A DNA stretch of 64,000 nt from Pseudomonadota bacterium (GTDB lineage Bacteria > Pseudomonadota > Alphaproteobacteria > Caulobacterales > Aquidulcibacteraceae): the NCBI GenBank assembly GCA_020161405.1, contig JAIUOD010000001.1, positions 124,001 to 188,000 of the forward strand, given 5' to 3'. The position numbers and the translations under genes were made by a program. Shown one piece after another: positions 26,613-34,702 of this stretch. Positions within the stretch are counted from its first letter, which is position 1. Each line of letters opens with the position of its first letter. The notes beneath the pieces are model-generated. The model ran no database searches and was not told where the DNA came from. It saw only the letters and a list, made by a program, of their open reading frames with translations.

Positions 26613-27293
26613 TTAACCTATAATTTCTTGCAGCAACTTCTTACGTTTTGCATCAAACTTAATTACTTTTGACACGAAAAGGCAGGCTTGCGATTGCAAA
26701 ATCAGACCGTCATCTAGCATTTTAAGATTATTGGCAATTAATGTCGAACCCGTTGAAGTTATGTCAACAATCGCGTCAGCAATCCCGTTACTTGGTGCGC
26801 CTTCTGTTGCACCGCCAGAATAAATTATGCGATAATCACGAATATTATGCTTTTCAAAATAACTTGCGGTAAGGCGTGTATATTTTGTTGCAATTTTTAA
26901 ACGGCGACCGCTAAATTTACGCATTTCTTGCGCAACTTCATTAAGATCCGCCATATTTTCAACATCAATCCAACCATCAGGAACACCAATAACAACATCG
27001 GCGCGACCAAATCCAAGACCCGCAACCAAATCAACCAATTCATATGAATTCGATGATTGTTCACGAACCAAATCTTCGCCTGTAATTCCTGCGTGAATCT
27101 CCCCCGAAAGAAGGCCTTTGGCGATTTCAGAAGATGATAAAAGCCTGATTTCAATATCATCTTTACCATCAATATAGGCGCTATAATTTCTGTCATTGCT
27201 TTGCTTTAAAACAAGATTGCGCTTTTTTAGCCATTCTTCGCATTGTTCTTTAAGGCGGCCTTTGGATGGTAGGGCAAGAATAATTTTTTTCAT
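26613..27293 (-). CDS. hisG: ATP phosphoribosyltransferase, short form
   Basis: Catalyses the first step of histidine synthesis (ATP plus PRPP). At 226 residues it is the short form, which needs HisZ as regulatory subunit. Motifs: ILALPSKGRLKEQC, ITGEDLVREQ, and the PRPP loop near IVDITSTGSTLIANNL. Together with the upstream hisZ and hisS genes it forms one operon; the hisG start abuts the hisZ stop directly. Confidence 0.95.
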   Translation of the reverse strand: MKKIILALPSKGRLKEQCEEWLKKRNLVLKQSNDRNYSAYIDGKDDIEIRLLSSSEIAKGLLSGEIHAGITGEDLVREQSSNSYELVDLVAGLGFGRADVVIGVPDGWIDVENMADLNEVAQEMRKFSGRRLKIATKYTRLTASYFEKHNIRDYRIIYSGGATEGAPSNGIADAIVDITSTGSTLIANNLKMLDDGLILQSQACLFVSKVIKFDAKRKKLLQEIIG

Positions 27294-28391
27294 TTATTCC
27301 CCCAATAAAATCTGAGGGCGAATTACCGCACCAACGGCACATATATCAAATTCGCCATTCGATAATTGCAAAATCAAACCATTATAGCGCCCGCCAGAAG
27401 CAATTGCGCGCTCATTATCTTTGCTAAAAATATCAAAGGCAAAACCATCATAATATTCAAAACGCCCAAATTTTGCGGCAATGAATTTTGCATTATCTTG
27501 GTCAATTTTTTCAAATTTATCGCGCCAAATTGCAAGCCAATCAGATAAATCAACGCCAATTTTTTTTGCCATTATAGTGATTTTTTCGATTGCCTTTAAT
27601 GGCACATCATTAATTTCCAAAATCGCCATAAAATTCTTTACAAAATCAGCATTTAAAGCTTTTGTATTGGCACGCATTGCCTTTTGCTTAAGGCGTTTTG
27701 CAATTTCTTGCGCGCCGCGCGCTTCATGTGTCTTTAGTTTGGCAATTTGCAAAACTTCGGTGACAATTTCTGTTGCTTCATCATTTGAAACATCAACAAG
27801 ACTTTGCGCCAATGCGCTTGGCTTTTGTTTATCTTCAGAAGTTGCAATTTCAATACGCGATTTCAAACTTAATAAATCATAGCAAGTATCGAGTAGAAAC
27901 TCACGCCAGACATCATCAATTTGGGCGTTTTTCAATATGGTTTTTATTAAACCGCCATCAAAAAATTCATAATTAAATTTAGACGAATTAACGCTTTTGC
28001 ATGCGTCATTTATCGCCAAAAATAGCGAAACATCGGCATTTTGTTCGTCTTTGTCGCCAAAATGCTCAATACCCATTTGACGAAATTCATGGGCATTATA
28101 ATCACTAATTTCATTGGCACGAAAAACCTTACCAGAGCACAGATAGGTTTTTTTGCCATTTTCACGCGCGTGATTTTCAATATAATGAAGCGCCGCAGGA
28201 ATGGTTAAATCCGCACGCAAACATAATTCGCGCCCATCAGGGGCGGTTGCAAAATAAAGCCTTGAACGCAATGCTTCGCCCGCCAATTCTAAAACCGTTT
28301 CAGCAGGTAAAAAAGTTGGCAAATCCACCCACTCACCGCCAAAGGTGGCAAGTTTTTGCTTTATTGCATCGCGCTTTGCCAATTCAATCAT
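27294..28391 (-). CDS. hisZ: ATP phosphoribosyltransferase regulatory subunit
   Basis: A 365-residue HisRS-like protein lacking tRNA-synthetase activity that completes the hetero-octameric HisG enzyme. It shows a degenerate class II synthetase core (LCLRADLTIPAALHYIE, CSGKVFRANE, GRYNGLILQLS near the end). The residues 290-360 segment GRFEYYDGFAFDIFSKDN matches HisZ. Its start overlaps the hisS stop (ATGA). Confidence 0.93.
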   Translation of the reverse strand: MIELAKRDAIKQKLATFGGEWVDLPTFLPAETVLELAGEALRSRLYFATAPDGRELCLRADLTIPAALHYIENHARENGKKTYLCSGKVFRANEISDYNAHEFRQMGIEHFGDKDEQNADVSLFLAINDACKSVNSSKFNYEFFDGGLIKTILKNAQIDDVWREFLLDTCYDLLSLKSRIEIATSEDKQKPSALAQSLVDVSNDEATEIVTEVLQIAKLKTHEARGAQEIAKRLKQKAMRANTKALNADFVKNFMAILEINDVPLKAIEKITIMAKKIGVDLSDWLAIWRDKFEKIDQDNAKFIAAKFGRFEYYDGFAFDIFSKDNERAIASGGRYNGLILQLSNGEFDICAVGAVIRPQILLGE

Positions 28392-29881
28392 TTCGCGCCC
28401 TGTTCCAAGGTTTGGCGCACAATATTCACCAAATCAGCACGACTTGCTTCAAATTGCGCAGGGCGGCCTTGGCGCCATTCTTCATTTGATGTGATTTCAC
28501 TTGCAAGTTTTGCACCAAGTTTAAGGTCTTTAATGGTTACAATGCCCGCCTCGCGCTCATTAGAGCCTTCAAGTATTACCAATGGGGAATTTTTTCTATC
28601 GGCATATTTCATTTGCGCTTTCATGCCTGCACTTCCAAGATAGACTTCGGATTTAATGCCTGCATTGCGTAATTCTTGCACCATTTGGAAATAATTTGCG
28701 ATTTGGTCTTTATCCAAAACTAAAACCAAAACCGGGCCATCCATTTTTTCTGGCATTTTACCTGCGCATTCCAATGCAGCCAAAAGGCGCGAAACCCCGA
28801 TTGAACACCCTGTCGCAGGAACTCTTTCACCCCGAAAACGCATGACCAAATCATCATAGCGCCCACCAGAACCGATTGAGCCAAAACGAACTTCATTACC
28901 CGCTTCATCAATTGTAGTTTCAAGATATTCTGCTTCAAATACTGTACCAGTATAATATTCAAGGCCACGTACAATCGCAGGGTCAAATTCCGCCATTTGC
29001 GGTAATATACCAAGTGCGCCAAGGGTTTCATCAATTGCCGATAATTCGGCAATGCCTTCTGCGCCAATTTCATTATTGCCGATAAGATTGGCAAGATTAG
29101 CAAGGGTTTGCGCGCGGGTTTCTTGGCGAGTTTGTATATAAGCAAGGACTTTATCAATTTGTGATGCATTAAGACCAGCACCTTTAGTAAAGTCGCCCGA
29201 TTGATCTTTGCGCCCCGCGCCCAATAATGCGCCAACCCCATCAAGGCCAAGGCGGTCCAATTTATCTATTGCGCGCAAAATTGTAAGGCGGGTTGAAATA
29301 TCTTCAACAGGAACGCCAATTGAAACCAATAAAGCATCTAATAATTTGCGGTTTGAAATTTTAACAACATAAGAATTACGCGCTATACCCGCATTTTCCA
29401 AAGCGGTCGCAAGCATTGCAATAACTTCGGCATCTGATTGCGGCAAAGCAGAGCCAACAATATCAGCATCGCATTGCCAAAATTCACGATAACGTCCAGG
29501 CCCTGGCTTTTCATTGCGCCACACAGGGCCACAGGCCGCGCGCCTAAAAGGTTTTGGAATTGCGTCATAATTTTGGGCAACAAAACGTGCCAAAGGTGCG
29601 GTTAAATCATAGCGAAGTGAAAGCCATTGTTCATCATCATCTTGAAGCGCGAAAACACCTTCATTTGGCCTATCGGCATCGGGTAAAAATTTACCCAAAC
29701 AATCGGCAAATTCCATTGCCCCGGTTTCCAATTCTTCAAAACCCCATAATTTATAGGTTTCAAGGATTTTGCCAACAAGTGCGTTACGGCGCGTTAAAAA
29801 ATCAGCACGATTATCAACAAAACCTCGAACTTGGCGTGCAATTGGCGCATTATTTTGGTTATTTTTCTTATTATCAGACAT
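28388..29881 (-). CDS. hisS: Histidyl-tRNA synthetase
   Basis: A 497-residue class II synthetase. Motif 2 and 3 regions are visible (LSLRYDLTAPLARFVAQ, RAACGPVWRNEKPGPGRYREFWQCDADI and the histidine A loop RGLEYYTGTVFEAEY; GGRYDDLVMRF with GCSIGVSRL). The ATG at 29881 (MSDNKKNNQN) is used although a longer frame exists. C-terminal anticodon domain with LVLVLDKDQIANYFQMVQEL. It heads the hisS-hisZ-hisG operon as in Caulobacter relatives. Confidence 0.95.
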   Translation of the reverse strand: MSDNKKNNQNNAPIARQVRGFVDNRADFLTRRNALVGKILETYKLWGFEELETGAMEFADCLGKFLPDADRPNEGVFALQDDDEQWLSLRYDLTAPLARFVAQNYDAIPKPFRRAACGPVWRNEKPGPGRYREFWQCDADIVGSALPQSDAEVIAMLATALENAGIARNSYVVKISNRKLLDALLVSIGVPVEDISTRLTILRAIDKLDRLGLDGVGALLGAGRKDQSGDFTKGAGLNASQIDKVLAYIQTRQETRAQTLANLANLIGNNEIGAEGIAELSAIDETLGALGILPQMAEFDPAIVRGLEYYTGTVFEAEYLETTIDEAGNEVRFGSIGSGGRYDDLVMRFRGERVPATGCSIGVSRLLAALECAGKMPEKMDGPVLVLVLDKDQIANYFQMVQELRNAGIKSEVYLGSAGMKAQMKYADRKNSPLVILEGSNEREAGIVTIKDLKLGAKLASEITSNEEWRQGRPAQFEASRADLVNIVRQTLEQGAK

Positions 29882-30030
29882 GGTTTTTAAACTTTCGGCG
29901 CTTCTTAACCTCAAAGTACAAAAATTCAAACACTTTTCGGTGATTTTAGCTGAAAGAAAGGTCGAATTTGTCTTGATAAATATGCTTAAAACTTTAAAGG
30001 AGGTGTGAAAATCAAAAAAAGGCCAAAATT

Positions 30031-30831
30031 ATGAGCGAAAACAAAAAACGTAAACGTAACGCAATTGTATTGGGTGTTGTTGGGCTTGCAAGTATTATGG
30101 GTGTTGCCACTACTGGCCTTGTTATTGGCACTTCGATTGGCAGCAAACAGCCTTCTAGCACAGAAAATATAAAAATTGATTGGGCAAAATTTGCGCGCGA
30201 AAAAGTTTCTGAATCTGGTTTTAACTTTGACGTTACTTTTGAAAAAGGTGTTTTGGCTATCTCAGGCTTAGCCAAAGATGAAAAAGATCGTCATAATGCT
30301 TTTGAAGCGGTTAAAAATGCGGTTTTGGATAAAATTAAATCTGAAAAACTTGGTGACACTTCTGGCGTTTTAGCTTTTGAAAATGCCATTACATTAGATG
30401 GGAAAAAAGTTGATAATGTTCCTGATGCCGCCTCTGCATTAGGGGAGAAACCACAAGCTGCGGCATGCCAAACAGCATATAATACATTGCTTGATGGCCG
30501 CGTTATCAATTTCAATTCTGGTAGTGCAATAATTTCGCCAGATTCACAAAGCCTTCTTAACGGCCTTGCAGATGTTGCAAATCGTTGCGTTGATTATAGC
30601 GTTGAAGTTGGTGGTCATACCGACACAAAGGGTGATGCAATTGCCAACCAAACCCTTTCTGAAAATCGCGCCCAAGCGGTTGCTGATTATCTTCTTGGAA
30701 AAGGCGTTACAAAATCACAATTAGAAATCAAAGGCTATGGTGAATCAAAACCACTTGATACATCTGAAACCAAAGATGCAGACGCCAAAAACCGCCGCAT
30801 CGAATTCAAAGTAGAAGAAAAAGCAAAATAA
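30031..30831 (+). CDS. OmpA-like peptidoglycan-associated protein with N-terminal membrane anchor
   Basis: A 266-residue protein: a basic start and a membrane helix (residues 9-34) anchor it, followed by a BON-like middle (residues about 50-115) and a C-terminal OmpA domain (about 150-264) with INFNSGSAIIS, VEVGGHTDTKGDAIANQTLS, ENRAQAVADYLLGKGV and NRRIEFKV, the peptidoglycan-binding signature. It likely links the inner membrane to the wall. The ATG has AAGG eight bases upstream; a stronger AAAGGAGGTG lies 26-35 bases upstream, see findings. It ends at a strong terminator. Confidence 0.87.
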   Translation: MSENKKRKRNAIVLGVVGLASIMGVATTGLVIGTSIGSKQPSSTENIKIDWAKFAREKVSESGFNFDVTFEKGVLAISGLAKDEKDRHNAFEAVKNAVLDKIKSEKLGDTSGVLAFENAITLDGKKVDNVPDAASALGEKPQAAACQTAYNTLLDGRVINFNSGSAIISPDSQSLLNGLADVANRCVDYSVEVGGHTDTKGDAIANQTLSENRAQAVADYLLGKGVTKSQLEIKGYGESKPLDTSETKDADAKNRRIEFKVEEKAK

Positions 30832-30856
30832 TTATTTGCAATATTCAAAAAAAATG

Positions 30857-30884
30857 GCGCAATTAATAATTGCGCTATTTTTTT
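30857..30884. terminator. Bidirectional intrinsic terminator after the OmpA-like gene
   Basis: GCGCAATT pairs with AATTGCGC across AAT; a T-run follows at 30878-30884 and an A-run precedes it, so it also serves the small minus-strand gene that ends inside it. Confidence 0.85.
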
Positions 30885-31006
30885 GCGTTTTGTACAATTT
30901 CACTTGCGCGGGCGCTATCTTCGTATGTCGACGCAATAAAGGCTGCTGCCGTGATTAATGCGGCAAACAACATACCTAACAATAATGCCACGCCACGTTT
31001 CGACAA
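30875..31006 (-). CDS. 43-residue single-pass membrane protein downstream of dsbD
   Basis: Below usual length cut-offs. A TTG at 31006 has GGGGG five bases upstream and opens a frame of 43 codons: SKRGVALLLGMLFAALITAA, then a short polar tail ending with two lysines. The predicted layout is a basic start and one membrane helix (residues 5-25), with a 17-residue polar C-terminus (YEDSARASEIVQNAKK). It lies 49 bases after dsbD on the same strand and ends in the terminator at 30857-30884, so it is probably co-transcribed. No family is recognised. Confidence 0.6.
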   Translation of the reverse strand: MSKRGVALLLGMLFAALITAAAFIASTYEDSARASEIVQNAKK

Positions 31007-31055
31007 TTTAACCCCCGTGGATTTCAAAAAAATGGGGATTTAATCTCTATAAAGA

Positions 31056-33119
31056 TTATTTCGCCAATGCATCAATGACAAGCTGCGGCGTAAGTATTTG
31101 CGGAAGCATCCGCGGTTCTTGCCCCGCTTTGTCATATATAAGATACAATGGAACGCCGACACGTCCATGTGACGAAAGCGCGCGCGCTATTTTTTCATCC
31201 TTTTTTGTCCAATCAGCAACAACATATGTTATATTTGCATCTTTCATTGCTTTGATTACTTTAGGGTTTTTGAAAACTGCATTTTCATTTACTTTACACG
31301 TAATGCACCAATCGGCCGTGAAATTTACAAATACTTTTTTGCCATTTGCCAATTCAGTTTGAACATTTTCATCTGACCATTCGATTGCGCCATTATGAAT
31401 CCCGCTATTGGCTTGTTTTGGGCTATTAATATTTAGGCGCACATTTATCATTGCAAGACCAATTAAAAATACCAAGAAAACCGCCGCATATTGTGCAAAT
31501 TTTTTATTATTTACAAAGCTTATATAGACCGCAAAAGCGATTAAAACCGTCAGAATTGCACCAATCACCAAATTGCTATGGGCAACTGAACTTAAAACCC
31601 AAATAAGCCATGCTGCGGTTAAAAACATCGGGATTGAAAGAACCTTTTTCAAAGTATCCATCCACGCCCCTGGTTTTGGCATTTTCGATAATAATTTTGG
31701 GAAATAGGTCAGAATCAAAAACGGCAAAGCCATCCCAAAGCCAAGACCCAAGAAAACCAATAAACCAATAATAGGGCTTTGTGTAATCGCAAAACCCAGC
31801 GCAGAGCCCATAAAGGGCGCAGTACATGGCGATGCCACCATAACCGCCAATGCACCTGAAAAAAACGCCCCACGATTACCAGATTGCGACGCAAGCCCTG
31901 AACCCACACTTTGCAAAGAAGTGCCAATTTCAAAAAGGCCTAAAAGATTAAGGCCAAGACCAATTAAAACCGCAATCATGAATAGTAAAAAGCTTGGATC
32001 TTGAAGCTGAAAACCCCAACCAATTGCCGAACCTAATTCTTTAAGAATGAATAAAAGCCCGCCAAGAATTGTAAAAGTTGTTAAAATTCCAAGCGCATAG
32101 AAATTACCATATTGCTTTGCCTCGCGCTCATGACCATGCGCAATTTTGGTTAGGCCAAGAATTTTCATCGCAAGAACAGGGAAAACGCATGGCATAAAGT
32201 TTAAAATTATACCGCCCAAAATTGCAAAACCTATTGCCCCCAATGCCTTTTTAATATCCAAAGGCGGTGTAGGTTGCTTGCCATAAGTTCCAATGGTTTT
32301 TTGGCTGTCTTGATTTGCACTTATTTCATAATATTGGGTTTCATTGCCATTTTGGATTTCCAATACGCCGCCAATTGGATTTGGTAATTTTTCAGGCAAT
32401 GATAATGAAACAGGAATTTCAAGGCTAAAACCTTTATCACCAAATTGAAGAATTTGCGGCTTTGCATGATCAATTAATGCGCCGCCATCTAATTCATATG
32501 GATAAAAATAAGCAGTTTTAGGCTGTAGTTTTTCGCTAGGAAGGAAGCCAAAAAATATTGTATCTTTTGCTTTATTATATGTTGCCTTGCCATTTAATGG
32601 TTTTGGCAACTTTGATAGTGCATTGTCAATTTCACTTTTTTGTGCGCCATCTTTATCCGCACCTACATTAATGGTGAAATTAATTTTGGCGTCACCCGGT
32701 ACGCAAATATCATTACATTCAAGCCAATTTATATTGGCAATAATATTTTGCGGCCCACTTAAACCCTGCGCAATTTTAACCTCAATAGGAAGAATTACTT
32801 CATCGCCATAGCCGTAATTTATGAATGATGCATATGGTAATTTTTGCGGTGAAGCCCATTGAATTTTACCAAATTCAACGCCTTTTGGCGCTTGCCATTC
32901 AATACGTGTTGCATCACCAACATCACCAGGATTGCGCCAATAAGTATGCCAATTAGGCGCCATTTTCTGCTTTAGGCCAATATAAAAACTCTGCCCTGAT
33001 GCAACGCTATCTTTTTGTGAAATTATAGAAACTTCTACATTTTTTGATTGCGCAAAGGCAATATTTGAAAACCCAAAAACAAGAAGAAAAGCTAATAAAT
33101 TGCGAATAAATTTAGTCAT
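31056..33119 (-). CDS. dsbD: Thiol:disulfide interchange protein DsbD (cytoplasmic-to-periplasmic reductant transfer)
   Basis: A 687-residue inner-membrane protein that moves electrons from cytoplasmic thioredoxin to periplasmic partners. Signal peptide residues 1-23; an N-terminal DsbD-alpha/ScsB-like domain to about 270; membrane segment with the paired redox cysteines in FMPCVFPVLAMKI and ASPCTAPFMGSALG; C-terminal thioredoxin domain with Cys pair in TADWCITCKVNENAVF. All redox cysteines of the membrane and C-terminal domains are present. It is divergent from the MaoC-like gene, with 86 bases between. It may serve maturation of the cytochromes encoded by cco genes in this genome; that is inference. 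Confidence 0.9.
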   Translation of the reverse strand: MTKFIRNLLAFLLVFGFSNIAFAQSKNVEVSIISQKDSVASGQSFYIGLKQKMAPNWHTYWRNPGDVGDATRIEWQAPKGVEFGKIQWASPQKLPYASFINYGYGDEVILPIEVKIAQGLSGPQNIIANINWLECNDICVPGDAKINFTINVGADKDGAQKSEIDNALSKLPKPLNGKATYNKAKDTIFFGFLPSEKLQPKTAYFYPYELDGGALIDHAKPQILQFGDKGFSLEIPVSLSLPEKLPNPIGGVLEIQNGNETQYYEISANQDSQKTIGTYGKQPTPPLDIKKALGAIGFAILGGIILNFMPCVFPVLAMKILGLTKIAHGHEREAKQYGNFYALGILTTFTILGGLLFILKELGSAIGWGFQLQDPSFLLFMIAVLIGLGLNLLGLFEIGTSLQSVGSGLASQSGNRGAFFSGALAVMVASPCTAPFMGSALGFAITQSPIIGLLVFLGLGFGMALPFLILTYFPKLLSKMPKPGAWMDTLKKVLSIPMFLTAAWLIWVLSSVAHSNLVIGAILTVLIAFAVYISFVNNKKFAQYAAVFLVFLIGLAMINVRLNINSPKQANSGIHNGAIEWSDENVQTELANGKKVFVNFTADWCITCKVNENAVFKNPKVIKAMKDANITYVVADWTKKDEKIARALSSHGRVGVPLYLIYDKAGQEPRMLPQILTPQLVIDALAK

Positions 33120-33205
33120 AGAAACTTATTAGCGTAAAAATTCTTTAGTTTCCATTGCTTTGTTAGCAAAGCATAATATTGTATCATAAAAACTTGGAAC
33201 ATTGA

Positions 33206-33658
33206 ATGACAATTTTGCCAAAACAACCAAACTGGTGGTTTGAAGATATTATAATTGGGCGCACTTATGATTTTGGTGCGGCTCTTGTAAGCGAAAAAGA
33301 TATAAAAATCTTTCACGATTTATTTGCGCCAAATCTGCCATTAAAACCAAGCGATGACGGCCTTGAACATCGCGGCCCGCGTGCAGCAGAATCGCATATT
33401 TATGCGCTTTGGCGACAAATGCTATTTGATGAAACAAGAACATGGCCAATCCAAAGACGCCTTACCCAAGAAAATTTGCGCTTTTATCGCTCTTGCTATG
33501 CGGGGGATGAATTATTTGTTCGCCTTACCTTCATGTCGGTTGAGGAACGTGGGGAAGATGGCGGCATCCTTACGGCGGGTCATGAAATTCTTGATAAGGA
33601 TGAATTATTGGTTATGAGCGTTCTTACAAGAACATTGATGAGAAAGCGCCCAAAATAA
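33206..33658 (+). CDS. MaoC-like hot-dog fold protein (dehydratase-like)
   Basis: A 150-residue single hot-dog domain protein: residues about 10-40 WWFEDIIIGRTYDFGAALVS and ITEEDI-like SEKDIKIFHDLFAP, and the middle LRFYRSCYAGDELFVRLTFM that forms the typical MaoC beta strand. This group includes enoyl-CoA hydratases and unlinked subunits with unknown acyl substrate. The expected active-site Asp/His pattern is not clear, so the reaction is left open. GGAAC precedes the ATG. It converges on sapC. Confidence 0.82.
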   Translation: MTILPKQPNWWFEDIIIGRTYDFGAALVSEKDIKIFHDLFAPNLPLKPSDDGLEHRGPRAAESHIYALWRQMLFDETRTWPIQRRLTQENLRFYRSCYAGDELFVRLTFMSVEERGEDGGILTAGHEILDKDELLVMSVLTRTLMRKRPK

Positions 33659-33682
33659 AAGGGCGCAAATCTATGCGCCCTT
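33659..33682. terminator. Shared terminator between MaoC-like and SapC genes
   Basis: AAGGGCGCA and TGCGCCCTT form a perfect 9-bp stem, loop AATCTA. A-run on the left and a TTAAAAT on the right; the better T-run is for the SapC (minus) transcript. Confidence 0.75.
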
Positions 33683-33704
33683 AAAATCAATATTTTCGCT
33701 AAAA

Positions 33705-34502
33705 CTACGCGTTTGCCACCGCAGTTTCGCCAATGCGCAAAGTGCGTTGAACTAATTTTTGCCATTGTAGCAAAGAAACCAAATGCGCATAAATCGCAGC
33801 AAGTGCGCCTTTATTTTTCAAATCCAAGAATTGAGCATCAGTTAATTGGTTTAATTTCTCTTCTGAAATTGCCAAATAATCAGCAATCTTAACAGTCTCA
33901 CCTTGTGAACCATCAGCATTAGTTGGCGTGAAAGTTACAGATTTTTCTTCCAAAAGGTCATATTGGTTTACAATCGCAACCCATTCATCAGTTGAACGGC
34001 GTTGACGTTCGAAATCTTGTAAAAAATCCATTGCGCCTTTTGTATAATCTGTTGGCTCTTCGCCATTGAACAAAGGAATTTCACCGTCAGTTGCAAGCAT
34101 TTCAGCGCCTTCATCAACGCAAACAACAAAATTTTCATTTTGGTCATCAGCAGCGAAGATAAAAGGGTAACGACGAACGAATGCAGGAATATATGAATCA
34201 ACTTCCCACATGCCATCTTTATCAACGAAAAGGTTTTCATTACCGCGCGCAGCCATTACCGCCAATGGGGTCTTTTTATCTGGCGCAAAAATGATTGGCA
34301 TTGAAGTTGATGCAATACCAAATTCTTGAACTGTTAAAGGAACAACATGTGTTGTTTCAACAAAGCCAAATGGGCGCGCAATATTTTTAAGCGCTAATTT
34401 CCCATGTGCAGCAACTGCAAGTGGTTGTGGGTTTTTATATAATACAACGCGGCCTTCTACAGCATTGCTGCCATTTGCACCGTTATTTTGCGCGTCAGTC
34501 AT
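33705..34502 (-). CDS. SapC family protein
   Basis: A 265-residue protein of the SapC family (named after a Campylobacter S-layer locus; in alphaproteobacteria and Xanthomonas usually seen near TonB receptors and tryptophan-halogenase-like genes). Seen are VVPLTVQEFGIASTSMPIIF, YPFIFAADDQNENFVVCVDE and the C-terminal LLQWQKLVQRTLRIG. No signal peptide is visible. GGAG precedes the ATG. The molecular role is unknown. Here it stands apart from the halogenase locus at 59 kb. Confidence 0.9.
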   Translation of the reverse strand: MTDAQNNGANGSNAVEGRVVLYKNPQPLAVAAHGKLALKNIARPFGFVETTHVVPLTVQEFGIASTSMPIIFAPDKKTPLAVMAARGNENLFVDKDGMWEVDSYIPAFVRRYPFIFAADDQNENFVVCVDEGAEMLATDGEIPLFNGEEPTDYTKGAMDFLQDFERQRRSTDEWVAIVNQYDLLEEKSVTFTPTNADGSQGETVKIADYLAISEEKLNQLTDAQFLDLKNKGALAAIYAHLVSLLQWQKLVQRTLRIGETAVANA

Positions 34503-34614
34503 TCAATTTCTCCAGATAATTGGGGCGTAATATTATTTTTATGGCACAATGCCAAGCCCCATACAAATTTCCTTGCAGTAAACATACTTATTTAGCCGAT
34601 TGTTTCGCCTTTTC

Positions 34615-34658
34615 ACTAGCGCGGATATTTTCAAGTTTCACTTGAAACCCGCACTAGT
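34615..34658. repeat. Imperfect 44-bp palindrome
   Basis: Outer arms ACTAGCGCGG and CCGCACTAGT and inner arms TTCAAGT and ACTTGAA make one long stem-loop between sapC and the M16 gene. It has no T-run on either side, so it is a repeat or processing structure rather than a terminator. Confidence 0.7.
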
Positions 34659-34680
34659 TCTTTGTTTTGCGTTCAATTTT

Positions 34681-34702
34681 CCAATTAAATTAATTTAATT
34701 GG
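34681..34702. repeat. Perfect 22-bp AT palindrome at the end of the first M16 gene
   Basis: The sequence reads the same on both strands: half-site CCAATTAAATT meets its complement. It spans the TAA stop codon of the M16 gene that ends at 34695. Confidence 0.7.
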
